Of a stretch of 64,000 nucleotides of DNA, positions 17,068 through 28,376 are shown in pieces. The position numbers and the translations under genes are program-made. The notes under the pieces were generated by a model that ran no database searches, had not been told where the DNA came from, and worked only from the letters and a program-made list of their open reading frames with translations. Source of the stretch: Anoxybacillus amylolyticus (GTDB lineage Bacteria > Bacillota > Bacilli > Bacillales > Anoxybacillaceae); the NCBI RefSeq assembly GCF_001634285.1, contig NZ_CP015438.1, forward strand, positions 306,501 to 370,500, given 5' to 3'. Every line of letters begins with the position of its first letter. Position 1 is the first letter of the stretch.

Positions 17068-18201
17068 ATGAATTTACGTTTCACAGAAGAGCAAGAAATG
17101 ATGCGCAACATGGTACGTGAATTTGCGGCGAGCGAAATTACTCCATTTGTCGAGCGGATGGAAAAAGGGGAGTTTCCTCGCCCCATTTTAAAAAAAATGG
17201 CGGAACTAGGGTTAATGGGCATTACGATTCCAGAAGAATACGGCGGCGCCGGCATGGACTTTACATCATATATCATTGCCATTCATGAAATTTCAAAAGT
17301 CAGCGCAACCGTCGGCGTCATTTTATCGGTGCATACGTCCGTTGGCACCAATCCAATCCTCTATTTCGGGACAGAGGAACAAAAACGAAAATACGTGCCA
17401 AAGCTTGCGAGCGGGGAATATCTTGGCGCTTTTTGCCTTACCGAGCCAAGCGCTGGTTCTGACGCGAAAAGTCTAAAAACGAAAGCGGTTCGCCAAGGCG
17501 ACTATTACATTTTAAACGGTTCAAAAGTGTTTATTACAAACGGCGGCGAAGCGGGTACGTACATCGTATTCGCCCGCACGAATCCAGATGAAATCGGAAG
17601 CCGTGGCATTTCTGCTTTTATCGTCGAAAAAGATACACCAGGTTTTATCATTGGTAAAGACGAAAAGAAAATGGGCTTACACGGTTCACGAACGGTACAA
17701 ATTTCGTTTGAAGATGCGAAAGTACCAGTAGAAAATTTATTAGGCGAAGAAGGGCAAGGATTTAAAATTGCGATGGCAAACCTTGATGTCGGCCGTATCG
17801 GCATCGCCGCTCAGTCGCTTGGCATTGCCGAAGCTGCCCTCGAATACGCAACCGCCTACGCGAAAGAACGGGTTCAATTTGGCAAACCAATTGCCGAGCA
17901 GCAAGGGATTGCATTTAAATTAGCCGATATGGCGACAGCGGTTGAAGCTGCCAAATTATTAGTATATCGTGCTGCCTTTTTGCGGACAAACGGACGTTCC
18001 TGCAGCAAAGAAGCATCGATGGCGAAATTGTTCGCGTCAAGAGCAGCGATGGAAAATGCAATTGAAGCAGTGCAAATTTTTGGCGGCAACGGCTACACCG
18101 AAGACTATCCGGTGGAACGCTTATTCCGCGATGCGAAAATTTGCGAAATTTATGAAGGGACGAGCGAAATTCAGCGCTTAGTCATTAGCAAGCAACTATA
18201 A
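17068..18201 (+). CDS. mmgC: Acyl-CoA dehydrogenase (MmgC-like)
   Basis: A 377-residue FAD enzyme introducing the alpha-beta double bond into acyl-CoA. Family signatures are [15 protein letters not shown] (flavin/substrate), [16 protein letters not shown] and the C-terminal [12 protein letters not shown], which holds the usual catalytic Glu region of short-chain enzymes. The ATG at 17068 follows GAAGGTGG; an in-frame GTG at 17059 is less likely. Placement right after mmgB suggests the MmgC role; the chain-length preference (short or branched) cannot be read from the sequence. Confidence 0.88.
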   Translation: MNLRFTEEQEMMRNMVREFAASEITPFVERMEKGEFPRPILKKMAELGLMGITIPEEYGGAGMDFTSYIIAIHEISKVSATVGVILSVHTSVGTNPILYFGTEEQKRKYVPKLASGEYLGAFCLTEPSAGSDAKSLKTKAVRQGDYYILNGSKVFITNGGEAGTYIVFARTNPDEIGSRGISAFIVEKDTPGFIIGKDEKKMGLHGSRTVQISFEDAKVPVENLLGEEGQGFKIAMANLDVGRIGIAAQSLGIAEAALEYATAYAKERVQFGKPIAEQQGIAFKLADMATAVEAAKLLVYRAAFLRTNGRSCSKEASMAKLFASRAAMENAIEAVQIFGGNGYTEDYPVERLFRDAKICEIYEGTSEIQRLVISKQL

Positions 18202-18221
18202 CATGAGCGGGGGAGAGGACG

Positions 18222-19364
18222 ATGAATTTCCAATTAACAGAAGAGCATGAAATGATACGAAAAATGGTGCGCGAATTTGCGAAAAACGAAGTAGCACCGA
18301 CAGCAGCAGAGCGCGACGAAGAGGAACGGTTTGATCGCGAAATTTTTGAAAAAATGGCGGAGCTCGGATTAACGGGCATTCCGTGGCCGGAAGAATACGG
18401 CGGCATCGGCAGCGACTATTTGGCGTATGTTATCGCTGTAGAAGAATTATCGAAGGTGTGTGCTTCCACTGGGGTAACGTTATCGGCACACATTTCGCTT
18501 GCGAGTTGGCCGATTTATAAATTTGGCACAGAGGAACAAAAACAAACGTATTTACGGGCACTAGCGACTGGAGAAAAGCTTGGCGCATATGGCCTTTCGG
18601 AACCGGGCGCTGGTTCAGACGTTTCCTCGATGAAAACGAGAGCCGTATTGGACGGTGACCACTACGTCATTAACGGGTCGAAAGTATGGATTACAAACGG
18701 TGGCGAAGCGGACATTTACGTCGTCTTTGCTGTAACGAGCCCAGAGAAAAAGCATAAAGGTATTAGCGCTTTCATTATTGAAAAAGGCACGCCAGGCTTT
18801 TCGATCGGCAAAAAAGAGAAAAAACTAGGGATTCGTTCGTCGCCGACAACCGAACTTATTTTTGAAGATTGCCGTGTTCCGAAAGAAAACTTGCTCGGAC
18901 AAGAAGGCGAAGGATTTAAAATTGCGATGATGACGCTAGACGGCGGTCGTAACGGTATCGCGGCGCAAGCGGTCGGCATCGCTCAAGGGGCGCTTGATGC
19001 AGCGGTCGAATATGCGAAAGGGCGCGTGCAATTCGGCAAACCGATCGCCGAACAGCAAGGAGTAGGCTTTAAATTAGCAGACATGGCAACGGCAGTGGAA
19101 GCGGCTCGGTTATTGACGTACCAAGCAGCATGGCTTGAATCGAACAACCTTCCGTATGGAAAAGCATCGGCGATGGCGAAGTTGTTTGCAGGAGACACGG
19201 CAATGAAAGTCACGGTCGATGCAGTACAAATTTTTGGCGGATACGGTTATACGAAAGATTATCCGGTCGAGCGATTTATGCGCGATGCGAAAATTACGCA
19301 AATTTACGAAGGAACGCAAGAAATTCAGCGGCTTGTCATTTCACGAATGTTAACGAAAGAGTAA
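18222..19364 (+). CDS. acdA: Acyl-CoA dehydrogenase AcdA
   Basis: A 380-residue acyl-CoA dehydrogenase paralogous to its upstream neighbour. It carries [44 protein letters not shown] and [16 protein letters not shown]. In B. subtilis acdA lies between fadF and rpoE, as here, and the sequence style matches that protein. The Shine-Dalgarno GGGGGAGAGG lies six or more bases before the ATG. Electrons would go through ETF to FadF. The stop codon TAATG overlaps an upstream ATG of the next gene. Confidence 0.9.
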   Translation: MNFQLTEEHEMIRKMVREFAKNEVAPTAAERDEEERFDREIFEKMAELGLTGIPWPEEYGGIGSDYLAYVIAVEELSKVCASTGVTLSAHISLASWPIYKFGTEEQKQTYLRALATGEKLGAYGLSEPGAGSDVSSMKTRAVLDGDHYVINGSKVWITNGGEADIYVVFAVTSPEKKHKGISAFIIEKGTPGFSIGKKEKKLGIRSSPTTELIFEDCRVPKENLLGQEGEGFKIAMMTLDGGRNGIAAQAVGIAQGALDAAVEYAKGRVQFGKPIAEQQGVGFKLADMATAVEAARLLTYQAAWLESNNLPYGKASAMAKLFAGDTAMKVTVDAVQIFGGYGYTKDYPVERFMRDAKITQIYEGTQEIQRLVISRMLTKE

Positions 19365-19378
19365 TGGAGCGATTGACG

Positions 19379-20014
19379 ATGAACATGAAAAAACGGGAAG
19401 TGCCGGCTTCGGTCAAAGATGAACGGCTCGTCAAAAAGCGGCGTAATGAAATGATTAAAGGCGCCATCGCTCTCTTTAAACAAAAAGGGTTTCACCGGAC
19501 GACAACGCGGGAAATTGCCAAAGCATCAGGGTTTAGCATCGGCACGTTGTACGAATATATTCGCCAAAAAGAAGATGTGCTTTATTTAGTGTGTGACCGC
19601 ATTTACGATGAAGTATACGAACGGCTCGAAAAAGATATCGGTACACACCATGGCACGATTGAAAGCTTAAAGCTTGCCATCGCTCGCTACTTCAAAGTCA
19701 TTGACGATTTGCAAGACGAAGTGCTCGTCATGTACCAAGAAGTAAAGTCATTAACGAAAGATTCGCTCCCGTATGTTTTAAATAAAGAGTTGCAAATGGT
19801 GAAGATTTTCGAAAACATTTTGCGGGAATGTGTGGAAAACGGAGCGTTCTCCTTAACGGAGCAGGAAATTCAGCTGTTTGCCCACGATATTTTCGTGCTC
19901 GGGCAAATGTGGGCGTTCCGCCGCTGGGCGCTTCATAAAATGTATACGTTAGAGGAATACATCGAACTGCAGACACAATTGTTGTTAAGGGGTATTTTGG
20001 AGAAACGGTCATAA
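19379..20014 (+). CDS. TetR/AcrR family regulator (FadR-like)
   Basis: A 211-residue repressor-type protein. The N-terminal helix-turn-helix (residues ~35-65, TTTREIAKASGFSIGTLYEY) is typical of the TetR family. The C-terminal helical domain (~75-211) would bind a ligand, perhaps an acyl-CoA, as in FadR and related regulators. The ATG at 19379 is chosen because GGAG lies nine bases upstream; an ATG at 19364 overlaps the acdA stop. Its position in the beta-oxidation operon and the palindromes at fadF and mmgA suggest it regulates both; this is inference. Confidence 0.85.
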   Translation: MNMKKREVPASVKDERLVKKRRNEMIKGAIALFKQKGFHRTTTREIAKASGFSIGTLYEYIRQKEDVLYLVCDRIYDEVYERLEKDIGTHHGTIESLKLAIARYFKVIDDLQDEVLVMYQEVKSLTKDSLPYVLNKELQMVKIFENILRECVENGAFSLTEQEIQLFAHDIFVLGQMWAFRRWALHKMYTLEEYIELQTQLLLRGILEKRS

Positions 20015-20035
20015 CGACAAAGGGGGAGAGAGAGG

Positions 20036-23000
20036 ATGGCACACATTTATCGGCCGAAACATCACGTTCGCTTTGTGACAGCCTCCAGCTTATTCGATGG
20101 CCACGATGCCTCAATCAATATTATGCGCCGCATTTTGCAAGCAAGCGGTGCGGAAGTCATTCACCTAGGGCATAACCGCTCGGCAGAAGAGATCGTCAAT
20201 GCCGCCATCCAAGAGGATGTGCAAGGCATCGCCGTCTCTTCTTACCAAGGGGGGCATGTCGAATTTTTTAAATATATGTATGACTTATTACAGGAACGAG
20301 GTGCTTCCCATATCCGTATTTATGGTGGTGGGGGCGGCGTCATTATTCCAAGGGAAATAAAAGAATTGCACGACTACGGCATCGCCCGTATTTTTTCTCC
20401 GGAAGACGGGCGCGTTCTCGGATTGCAAGGCATGATTAACGTCATGTTAGAAGAGTGTGATTTCCCGACGGTAAAGCAGCTGACGGACGAACTCGAACGT
20501 CTTCCAAACGGTGATGTGCAAGCGGTCGCTCGGCTTATTACCGTTTGTGAAAACTTGCTAGATGCAGACGATGAAGCAGCCGCGACGATCGAACGCATTC
20601 TTGGGAAAGTAAAAGAAATGGCAAAACGAGTGCCCGTCGTCGGCATTACCGGAACGGGCGGAGCGGGCAAAAGCTCATTAACCGACGAATTAGTGCGCCG
20701 CTTTTTAAACGAAATTCCGGAGAAAAAAGTGGCGATTTTATCGGTCGACCCGACGAAGCAAAAAACGGGCGGAGCGCTACTTGGCGACCGCATCCGCATG
20801 AATTCGATTAACTCGCCGCGCGTTTATATGCGCAGCTTAGCGACGCGCCATTCGCGCTCGGAGTTGTCGCTAGCGATTAAAGAAGCCATTCAAGTCGTCA
20901 AAGCGGCTGGATTTGACTTAATCATCGTGGAAACGAGCGGCATTGGCCAAGGCGATGCGGCGATTACCGAAGTGAGTGACATTTCGATGTATGTCATGAC
21001 GAGCGAGTTTGGGGCGCCTACACAGCTAGAGAAGATCGACATGATCGACTATGCCGACCTCATCGTCATTAATAAATTTGAACGAAAAGGCTCAGAAGAT
21101 GCCAAACGGCAAGTACAAAAACAATATCAACGCAGCCATCAACTATTTGATAAAGAGTTATCAGAAATGCCGGTGTACGGAACGATTGCAAGTCAATTTA
21201 ACGACCCGGGCACGAATACGCTCTTTGTCGCCTTGATTGATTTAATGAACAAAAAAGCAGGTACGAATTGGACGACAACGCTCGAAACCGTCACCGATGT
21301 GCAAAAACAAAACGTCATTATCCCGAACGAACGCCGCCATTATTTGCGCGAAATTGCTGATACGGTGCGCAATTATCATAAGTATGTGGAAAAGCAAAGC
21401 GAGCTTGCTCGCCGCTTGTTCCAAATTGAAGGGGCGATTGCGGCAGCGAAAGAGCGTGGGCAAGAAGAAGTGATCGCGTCACTAGAGACGTTAAAAGCGC
21501 ATTATGAAAACGAGTTGAGCGCCGAATCAAAACGAATTCTCGGATCGTGGGAAGACGTAAAGGCGAAATATCGTGCGAAACAACTTGTCACGAAAATTCG
21601 CGACAAAGAAATCGTCACCGAATTGACGACGAAAAGCCTTGCGGGGCTAGACATTCCGAAAGTTGCGTTGCCGAAATTTAAAGACTATGGGGAAATTTTG
21701 CGCTGGGTGTATAAAGAAAACGTGCCTGGTTACTTCCCATACACCGCTGGCGTCTTTCCATTCAAGCGACAAGGGGAAGACCCGAAACGGCAGTTTGCGG
21801 GAGAAGGAACACCAGAGCGGACGAATCGTCGCTTCCACTATTTATGCAAAGATGACCCGGCGAAGCGTTTAAGTACCGCGTTTGACTCGGTGACGCTATA
21901 TGGGGAAGACCCGCAATATCGTCCAGATATTTTCGGAAAAGTCGGTGAAAGCGGTGTCAGCGTCTGTACACTTGACGATATGAAACGATTATATAAAGGT
22001 TTTGACTTATGCCATCCGTCTACGTCGGTGTCGATGACGATTAACGGACCAGCGCCAATTATTTTGGCCATGTTTATGAATACAGCAATCGAACAACAAG
22101 TCGAAAAACGCGAACAAGAGCTTGGTCGTCCGTTGACGGAAGCGGAATACGAAGAAGTAAAAGCGTGGACGTTGCAGACAGTGCGCGGCACTGTGCAAGC
22201 CGATATTTTAAAAGAAGACCAAGGGCAAAATACGTGCATTTTCTCGACCGAATTTGCTTTAAAAATGATGGGCGACATTCAAGAATATTTTATTCAGCAT
22301 AAAGTGCGCAACTATTATTCTGTGTCGATTTCTGGCTATCATATTGCCGAAGCGGGCGCAAACCCGATTACGCAATTGGCGTTCACATTGGCAAACGGCT
22401 TTACGTATGTCGAATATTATTTAAGCCGGGGCATGCATATCGATGACTTTGCGCCCAACTTGTCATTCTTCTTTAGCAACGGTCTAGACCCAGAGTATTC
22501 TGTCATCGGTCGTGTTGCCCGCCGCATTTGGGCAGTCGTTATGCGGGAAAAATACGGGGCAAACGAGCGGAGCCAAAAATTAAAATATCACGTGCAAACG
22601 TCCGGTCGTTCACTCCATGCGCAAGAAATTGATTTTAACGACATTCGCACGACGTTGCAAGCGTTAATGGCATTGCATGACAACTGTAACTCCTTGCATA
22701 CAAACGCCTACGACGAAGCGATTACGACACCAACCGAAGAGTCGGTCCGTCGGGCGATGGCGATTCAGCTAATCATCACAAAGGAGCACGGGTTAACGAA
22801 AAATGAAAATCCGCTACAAGGTTCGTTCATTATTGAAGAATTGACCGATCTAGTGGAAGAAGCGGTATTGCAAGAATTTGAGCGGCTCAACGACCGCGGC
22901 GGCGTGTTAGGCGCGATGGAAATGCAATATCAGCGCGGCAAAATTCAAGACGAATCGATGTATTACGAAATGAAAAAACATAGCGGCGAATTGCCGATCA

Positions 23001-23290
23001 TTGGCGTCAATACGTATTTGAATCCGAATCCTCCATCGGAAGAAGAGTTGAACAACATTCAGCTTGCGCGCGCTTCTTACGAAGAAAAAGAATTGCAAAT
23101 TACAAATTTACGAGCTTTCCAAGAACGTAATAAAGATAAAGTAGAGGAAGCGTTGAAGCGGTTGAAGCATGTCGCGGTGAGCGGCGGCAACATTTTCGCC
23201 GAATTGATGGAAACGGTCAAAGTAGCGAGCCTTGGGCAAATTACAAAAGCGCTATACGAAGTGGGCGGTCAATACCGTCGCAATATGTAA
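20036..23290 (+). CDS. icmF: Fused isobutyryl-CoA mutase IcmF
   Basis: A 1084-residue adenosylcobalamin enzyme that interconverts isobutyryl-CoA and butyryl-CoA. The N-terminal B12-binding domain carries DGHDAS (Asp21-Gly-His23), where His is the lower cobalt ligand. A MeaB-like GTPase chaperone follows, with P-loop [12 protein letters not shown] near residue 203. The C-terminal half is the acyl-CoA mutase barrel ([40 protein letters not shown]). This B12-G-mutase order defines IcmF, known from Geobacillus kaustophilus. Last gene of the operon, it links valine/branched-chain products to beta-oxidation. AGAGAGG precedes ATG; a terminator follows. Confidence 0.96.
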   Translation: MAHIYRPKHHVRFVTASSLFDGHDASINIMRRILQASGAEVIHLGHNRSAEEIVNAAIQEDVQGIAVSSYQGGHVEFFKYMYDLLQERGASHIRIYGGGGGVIIPREIKELHDYGIARIFSPEDGRVLGLQGMINVMLEECDFPTVKQLTDELERLPNGDVQAVARLITVCENLLDADDEAAATIERILGKVKEMAKRVPVVGITGTGGAGKSSLTDELVRRFLNEIPEKKVAILSVDPTKQKTGGALLGDRIRMNSINSPRVYMRSLATRHSRSELSLAIKEAIQVVKAAGFDLIIVETSGIGQGDAAITEVSDISMYVMTSEFGAPTQLEKIDMIDYADLIVINKFERKGSEDAKRQVQKQYQRSHQLFDKELSEMPVYGTIASQFNDPGTNTLFVALIDLMNKKAGTNWTTTLETVTDVQKQNVIIPNERRHYLREIADTVRNYHKYVEKQSELARRLFQIEGAIAAAKERGQEEVIASLETLKAHYENELSAESKRILGSWEDVKAKYRAKQLVTKIRDKEIVTELTTKSLAGLDIPKVALPKFKDYGEILRWVYKENVPGYFPYTAGVFPFKRQGEDPKRQFAGEGTPERTNRRFHYLCKDDPAKRLSTAFDSVTLYGEDPQYRPDIFGKVGESGVSVCTLDDMKRLYKGFDLCHPSTSVSMTINGPAPIILAMFMNTAIEQQVEKREQELGRPLTEAEYEEVKAWTLQTVRGTVQADILKEDQGQNTCIFSTEFALKMMGDIQEYFIQHKVRNYYSVSISGYHIAEAGANPITQLAFTLANGFTYVEYYLSRGMHIDDFAPNLSFFFSNGLDPEYSVIGRVARRIWAVVMREKYGANERSQKLKYHVQTSGRSLHAQEIDFNDIRTTLQALMALHDNCNSLHTNAYDEAITTPTEESVRRAMAIQLIITKEHGLTKNENPLQGSFIIEELTDLVEEAVLQEFERLNDRGGVLGAMEMQYQRGKIQDESMYYEMKKHSGELPIIGVNTYLNPNPPSEEELNNIQLARASYEEKELQITNLRAFQERNKDKVEEALKRLKHVAVSGGNIFAELMETVKVASLGQITKALYEVGGQYRRNM

Positions 23291-23320
23291 GGCTGGTCGA
23301 TTGTCGATCAGCCCCTTTTT
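23291..23320 (+). terminator. Rho-independent terminator after icmF
   Basis: A 10-bp stem GGCTGGTCGA / TCGATCAGCC (23291-23300, 23304-23313; one wobble) with a three-base loop, then CC and five T residues. Confidence 0.88.
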
Positions 23321-23369
23321 CACGAAAAAGCAACAATTTTTTATAAAACGCTTGTCGAAGACCTAGCAT

Positions 23370-23393
23370 AAACAAAGGGAATTTGTTTATAAT
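23370..23393 (+). promoter_or_regulatory. rpoE promoter -10 with overlapping palindrome
   Basis: A perfect TATAAT at 23388-23393 lies about 60 bases before the rpoE start; the -35 region is weak. Just upstream and touching it is the inverted repeat AAACAAA-N5-TTTGTTT (23370-23388), a possible operator. TTGTCGAAG at 23353-23361 also resembles a Spo0A box. Confidence 0.45.
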
Positions 23394-23455
23394 GAATGGT
23401 ATGTATTTCATGCATTTATTTATTGGTAATATTACATAGAAAGGGAGTGCAGGAT

Positions 23456-24016
23456 GTGAGTTTGCAGCAATACTCTCCAGAAGAATTGCAAGAAATGTCG
23501 CTCGTTGAACTCGCTTATTTAGTAATGAGCGATAAAAAAGAAGCGATGCCTTTTCCACAGCTCGTTCAAGAAATTGCTGCTTTGGCGAATTTGACGGAGG
23601 ATCAAGTGCAAGCGCGCCTTGCGCAATTTTATACAGATTTAAATATTGATGGTCGCTTTATTTGTGTGAGCGAAGACCGTTGGGGGTTGCGTTCGTGGTA
23701 TCCATACGACCAAACAGAAGATGAAAACGTCACAACGTTCAAGCCGAAGAAAAAGAAAAAATTGGATGATGAATACGAAGATTATGACGAAATCATCGAT
23801 GAAGAATTGGATTATGACGACCTTGATGACTACGAAGACGTAGAAGACGTCTTAGACGATGAATTGCTCGACGAAGAGGAATTTGACCTCGATGAAGCTG
23901 AGGAATTTGAGGATGAACTGCTCGATGAAGAGTTTGAATTAGGGGACGAAGAATTAGAAGAGGAACTAGACGACGAGCTAATTGAACTAGAAGAAGAAAC
24001 AGAGGAAGAAGAATAA
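23456..24016 (+). CDS. rpoE: RNA polymerase delta subunit
   Basis: A 186-residue protein. The N-terminal ~90 residues form the HARE-HTH domain (SLQQYSPEELQEMSLVELAYLV, RIAQFYTDLNIDGRF-like segment, WGLRSWYPYD). The rest is an almost purely Asp/Glu-rich disordered tail after a short KKKKK patch. It binds RNA polymerase and speeds recycling and promoter selectivity in Firmicutes. I chose the GTG at 23456, preceded by AAGGGAG, because it matches the family N-terminus; the longer frame would add 20 unrelated residues. Confidence 0.92.
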   Translation: MSLQQYSPEELQEMSLVELAYLVMSDKKEAMPFPQLVQEIAALANLTEDQVQARLAQFYTDLNIDGRFICVSEDRWGLRSWYPYDQTEDENVTTFKPKKKKKLDDEYEDYDEIIDEELDYDDLDDYEDVEDVLDDELLDEEEFDLDEAEEFEDELLDEEFELGDEELEEELDDELIELEEETEEEE

Positions 24017-24024
24017 CAATCCCC

Positions 24025-24063
24025 TTGACTTTGTCAGTTTAGCTATGTAGAATCTTATTTGGG
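24025..24063 (+). promoter_or_regulatory. pyrG promoter and GGGC initiation site
   Basis: TTGACT (24025-24030), 17 bases, TAGAAT (24048-24053); seven bases later transcription would start with GGGC (24061-24064). This is the arrangement needed for CTP-sensitive reiterative G incorporation at the B. subtilis pyrG promoter. Confidence 0.75.
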
Positions 24064-24086
24064 CTCTTTTAAAATAGAACCGATAA

Positions 24087-25775
<1,689 letters not shown>

Positions 25776-25802
25776 GACGATCCCACGCGGATCGTCTTTT
25801 TT
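25776..25802 (+). terminator. Rho-independent terminator after pyrG
   Basis: A perfect 8-bp stem GACGATCC / GGATCGTC (25776-25783, 25789-25796), five-base loop, six T residues. Confidence 0.9.
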
Positions 25803-25843
25803 ATAAGGTAAGTAAGGATAAAATTTTTCGATTGGGTAGGATG

Positions 25844-26000
25844 TCTAGCTCCAAGCGCCATCGGTGTGATGCGCTCCGTCCCTTCTTTCGGCGGCGACGC
25901 ATGGATTGGCTTCACGGAGGTTACCAACGCAGAACCAAGCCATGCTTGGTTTGAGCCCTCGGTGGGGCTTGTGCGCTCTTCGCCGATAGGGGGGCGTTTC
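25844..26000. repeat. Interspersed intergenic repeat with internal palindrome
   Basis: A GC-richer non-coding block wedged between convergent pyrG and ywjG. It opens TCTAGCTCCAAGCGCC and ends GCGCTCTTCGCCGATAG. At its centre is the perfect hairpin AACCAAGC-CAT-GCTTGGTT (25933-25951) preceded by CACGGAGGTTACCAACGC. From memory it looks like a repeat seen many times in Geobacillus/Anoxybacillus genomes; only one copy is in this window. No coding potential was found. Confidence 0.55.
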
Positions 26001-26001
26001 C

Positions 26002-26526
26002 TTAATTGTACTCCTCCAAAATTTCATGCACCGTAAGCAATAAGCAATAATAGGCGAATAGCGCCGTAATCGTAGCAGGAAACCCAAAGCGCGTCCCGTC
26101 TTCACGCGGAAGGAGAGGCTTTGTGAGCTTGCTGTCGATATAAACATCGACGATATCGGCAAGCGAACGTTCTCCTTCTGTGGCCGCTGCAATAGCGACA
26201 ATCGGCACTTTTCCGCCCAACTGCTCTGCTAAACGTATCGCTTGCTCATCGTTGGCAAATGGTGCGATAAGTAGTAGACGGTCGGTTTCATCGATGTCGT
26301 CGCAAATGGCGCCGTTTTCTAACAATCGTGCGACTTTCGGCAAGGCGTCTCTCCCTTTTATCGCGTCTATGACGACCCCTTCCATTTCTTCCACCCCGTG
26401 CACGAAAATACGCCCTTCTCCTACTACTGCTTGCGCAAGCAAGCGAGCGCCATCTTCGATTGCCATTTCTTCTTCTGTAACCTTTTTCAAATAACCGTGT
26501 AATTGTGTTAGAAAAATTTTGAGCAT
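26002..26526 (-). CDS. ywjG: YwjG family protein (DUF2529)
   Basis: A 174-residue protein matching B. subtilis YwjG in size and location between pyrG and spo0F. It contains Gly-rich and acidic stretches (EGRIFVHGVEEMEGVVIDAI, LLLIAPFANDEQAI, VPIVAIAAATEG) compatible with a SIS-like sugar-isomerase fold; function is unknown. The start at 26526 (MLKIFLTQLHG) is preceded by GGAAGGTG on the minus strand; the longer frame to 26661 has no ribosome-binding site. A minus-strand TATACT (26553-26558) with TTGTGT 16 bases upstream may be its promoter. Confidence 0.8.
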   Translation of the reverse strand: MLKIFLTQLHGYLKKVTEEEMAIEDGARLLAQAVVGEGRIFVHGVEEMEGVVIDAIKGRDALPKVARLLENGAICDDIDETDRLLLIAPFANDEQAIRLAEQLGGKVPIVAIAAATEGERSLADIVDVYIDSKLTKPLLPREDGTRFGFPATITALFAYYCLLLTVHEILEEYN

Positions 26527-26627
26527 TTTTTCACCTTCCTTCCCATCATTAAAGTATACTTGTTTTAGAGGAGAACACAACTTTAGTTGTTCCCAACGAT
26601 TGTTTTTGGGATGATTATTCCAAAACG

Positions 26628-26656
26628 GCAGGAAAATAACAACAAAAGGCGAAGTA
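26628..26656 (+). promoter_or_regulatory. Candidate sigma-H promoter of spo0F
   Basis: GCAGGAAAA (26628-26636), 11 bases, GGCGAAGTA (26648-26656). This fits the sigma-H pattern RnAGGAwww-N11-RnnGAATww with one mismatch in the -10 (GAAG for GAAT). It is 36 bases before the spo0F start; spo0F has a sigma-H promoter in B. subtilis. Confidence 0.55.
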
Positions 26657-26691
26657 TACAAGCAGGAAACGAAAGAATAGAGGGTGAAAAC

Positions 26692-27054
26692 ATGGGAAAT
26701 AAGCTTTTAATTGTCGATGACCAATACGGTATTCGCATTTTATTGAACGAAGTATTTCAGCGGGAGGGGTATACGACGTTTCAAGCAGCCAACGGCGTGC
26801 AAGCGCTAGAAATTGTGCAAAAGCATCAGCCGGACTTAGTGCTGCTTGATATGAAAATTCCCGGCATGGATGGCATTGAAATATTAAAGCGCATTAAAGA
26901 AATCAACCGGGACATTAAAGTGATTATTATGACGGCTTACGGCGAGCTTGATATGATTCAAGAAACAAGGGAACTAGGCGCAGTCATGCATTTTGCAAAA
27001 CCGTTTGATATCGATGATATGCGTGATGCCGTGCGAAAATATATTTCGTTGTAA
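26692..27054 (+). CDS. spo0F: Sporulation phosphorelay response regulator Spo0F
   Basis: A 120-residue single-domain response regulator. The acidic pocket (IVDDQYG), phosphoacceptor Asp53 ([13 protein letters not shown]), and conserved Thr/Lys ([16 protein letters not shown]) are all present. It receives phosphate from sporulation kinases and passes it to Spo0B, which feeds Spo0A. There is no output domain. The ATG at 26692 follows AGAGGGTG. Length is two to four residues shorter than B. subtilis Spo0F at the N-terminus. Confidence 0.95.
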   Translation: MGNKLLIVDDQYGIRILLNEVFQREGYTTFQAANGVQALEIVQKHQPDLVLLDMKIPGMDGIEILKRIKEINRDIKVIIMTAYGELDMIQETRELGAVMHFAKPFDIDDMRDAVRKYISL

Positions 27055-27059
27055 TGCGC

Positions 27060-27069
27060 TTTCGACAAA
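27060..27069 (-). promoter_or_regulatory. Spo0A-box-like site downstream of spo0F
   Basis: On the minus strand the sequence reads TTTGTCGAAA, containing the 0A-box core TGTCGAA with the preferred flanking T residues. It starts six bases after the spo0F stop and 31 bases before the fbaA -35, so it could act on fbaA or on transcription leaving spo0F. A single site can occur by chance. Confidence 0.35.
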
Positions 27070-27099
27070 TTATTGTTAAATTCACGTCTTTCCTCAAGG

Positions 27100-27128
27100 T
27101 TGCTGTTTTCATTGTAAGTTGGTATGCT
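27100..27128 (+). promoter_or_regulatory. Promoter of fbaA
   Basis: TTGCTG (27100-27105), 17 bases, TATGCT (27123-27128), with TGG directly before the -10 (extended -10). It lies 112 bases before the start codon. Confidence 0.6.
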
Positions 27129-27239
27129 TATAACGTAAGAAGCGCGCCTTTCATACATAATTTTACATAAAATGGCAATGCTACGCATAGCCTCTTGTTA
27201 GCGAAAGGCGAAGTTTAACGATTAAGGAGGATCTCGATC

Positions 27240-28100
27240 ATGCCTTTAGTATCAATGAAGGAAATGCTCGATAAAGCGTTAGCCGAAAAATATGCGGTCG
27301 GGCAATTTAACATCAACAACCTCGAATGGACGCAAGCGATTTTAGCAGCGGCAGAAGAAGAAAAATCCCCAGTCATTCTTGGCGTATCGGAAGGTGCAGC
27401 ACGCTACATGGGCGGCTTCAAAACAGTCGTTAACATGGTCAAAGGCTTAATGGAAGATATGAACATTACGGTTCCAGTGGCCATCCATCTCGATCACGGT
27501 TCTAGCTTTGAAAAATGTAAAGCAGCGATTGATGCTGGTTTTACATCTGTAATGATTGATGCTTCTCATCATCCGTTTGAAGAAAACGTGCAAATGACGT
27601 CAAAAGTTGTCGAATATGCCCATGCGCGCGGCGTATCGGTCGAAGCAGAACTTGGCACAGTGGGTGGACAAGAAGACGATGTCGTAGCGGACGGTGTCAT
27701 TTATGCAGATCCGAAAGAGTGCGAAGAATTAGTGAAGCGGACAGGCATCGACTGTTTAGCACCTGCGCTCGGTTCCGTTCACGGCCCGTATAAGGGGGAG
27801 CCGAAACTTGGATTTAAAGAAATGGAAATCATCCGCGATTTGACACGCATTCCGCTTGTATTGCACGGAGGTACAGGCATTCCGACAGAACAAATTCAAC
27901 GTGCGATTTCGCTCGGTACATCGAAAATTAACGTAAACACGGAAAACCAAATCGCTTTCACAAAAGTGGTTCGCGAAATTTTAGCGACAGACGAAAAAGT
28001 GTATGATCCGCGCAAATTTATCGGTCCTGGCCGCGATGCAATTAAATCGACCGTCATTGGCAAAATGCGCGAATTCGGTTCTTCAGGAAAAGCGTTGTAA
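27240..28100 (+). CDS. fbaA: Class II fructose-1,6-bisphosphate aldolase
   Basis: A 286-residue zinc-dependent aldolase of glycolysis and gluconeogenesis. Metal and substrate motifs are [12 protein letters not shown] (His/Asp), [26 protein letters not shown] and [10 protein letters not shown]. The strong AAGGAGG lies 11 bases before the ATG. It is followed by a terminator and stands as a single transcription unit, as in B. subtilis. Confidence 0.96.
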   Translation: MPLVSMKEMLDKALAEKYAVGQFNINNLEWTQAILAAAEEEKSPVILGVSEGAARYMGGFKTVVNMVKGLMEDMNITVPVAIHLDHGSSFEKCKAAIDAGFTSVMIDASHHPFEENVQMTSKVVEYAHARGVSVEAELGTVGGQEDDVVADGVIYADPKECEELVKRTGIDCLAPALGSVHGPYKGEPKLGFKEMEIIRDLTRIPLVLHGGTGIPTEQIQRAISLGTSKINVNTENQIAFTKVVREILATDEKVYDPRKFIGPGRDAIKSTVIGKMREFGSSGKAL

Positions 28101-28106
28101 TTATTG

Positions 28107-28147
28107 ACCGCATCGTTCCGGCAAAGCCGGAGCGAGCGGTTTTGTTT
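28107..28147 (+). terminator. Terminator after fbaA
   Basis: A long imperfect stem: ACCGC...TCCGGC (28107-28122) pairs with GCCGGA...GCGGT (28126-28140) around an AAA loop, followed by T-rich TTTTGTTT. Confidence 0.8.
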
Positions 28148-28217
28148 CTATAAAGTGAATGGTAGCTTTTTTAGGTAAGGAAAGAAAGGAAAGAGGATAC
28201 CTTTTTTAGAAAAAGGA

Positions 28218-28359
28218 GAATCTTCGCCAAAAGTGGTGCTTGATTTTTATAACACGCTCTACTGACGCTTGTGAGGAAGAATCAGCCAATCAATGATTTT
28301 TGCACATTCTTGTTCAAGAAAGCGTATCACTTGTCAAGTATATGTTGTGGTGATGAACC
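28218..28359 (+). repeat. Transposon-end-like repeat, copy 3
   Basis: A 142-bp element from GAATCTTCGCCAAAAGTGG (28218) to TTGTGGTGATGAACC (ending 28359). It matches copy 2 at both edges and in the internal ATCAAGTA/GTCAAGTA segment. It ends 17 bases before the tal start codon, so it supplies the sequence just upstream of the tal ribosome-binding site and possibly its promoter. Confidence 0.6.
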
Positions 28360-28376
28360 AAAAAGGAGGAGAAAAC

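Noticed and set aside
28293-28376. N-terminal extension of tal
   Set aside because: The extension lies in the repeat element; the GTG at 28377 has the Shine-Dalgarno and gives the family N-terminus.
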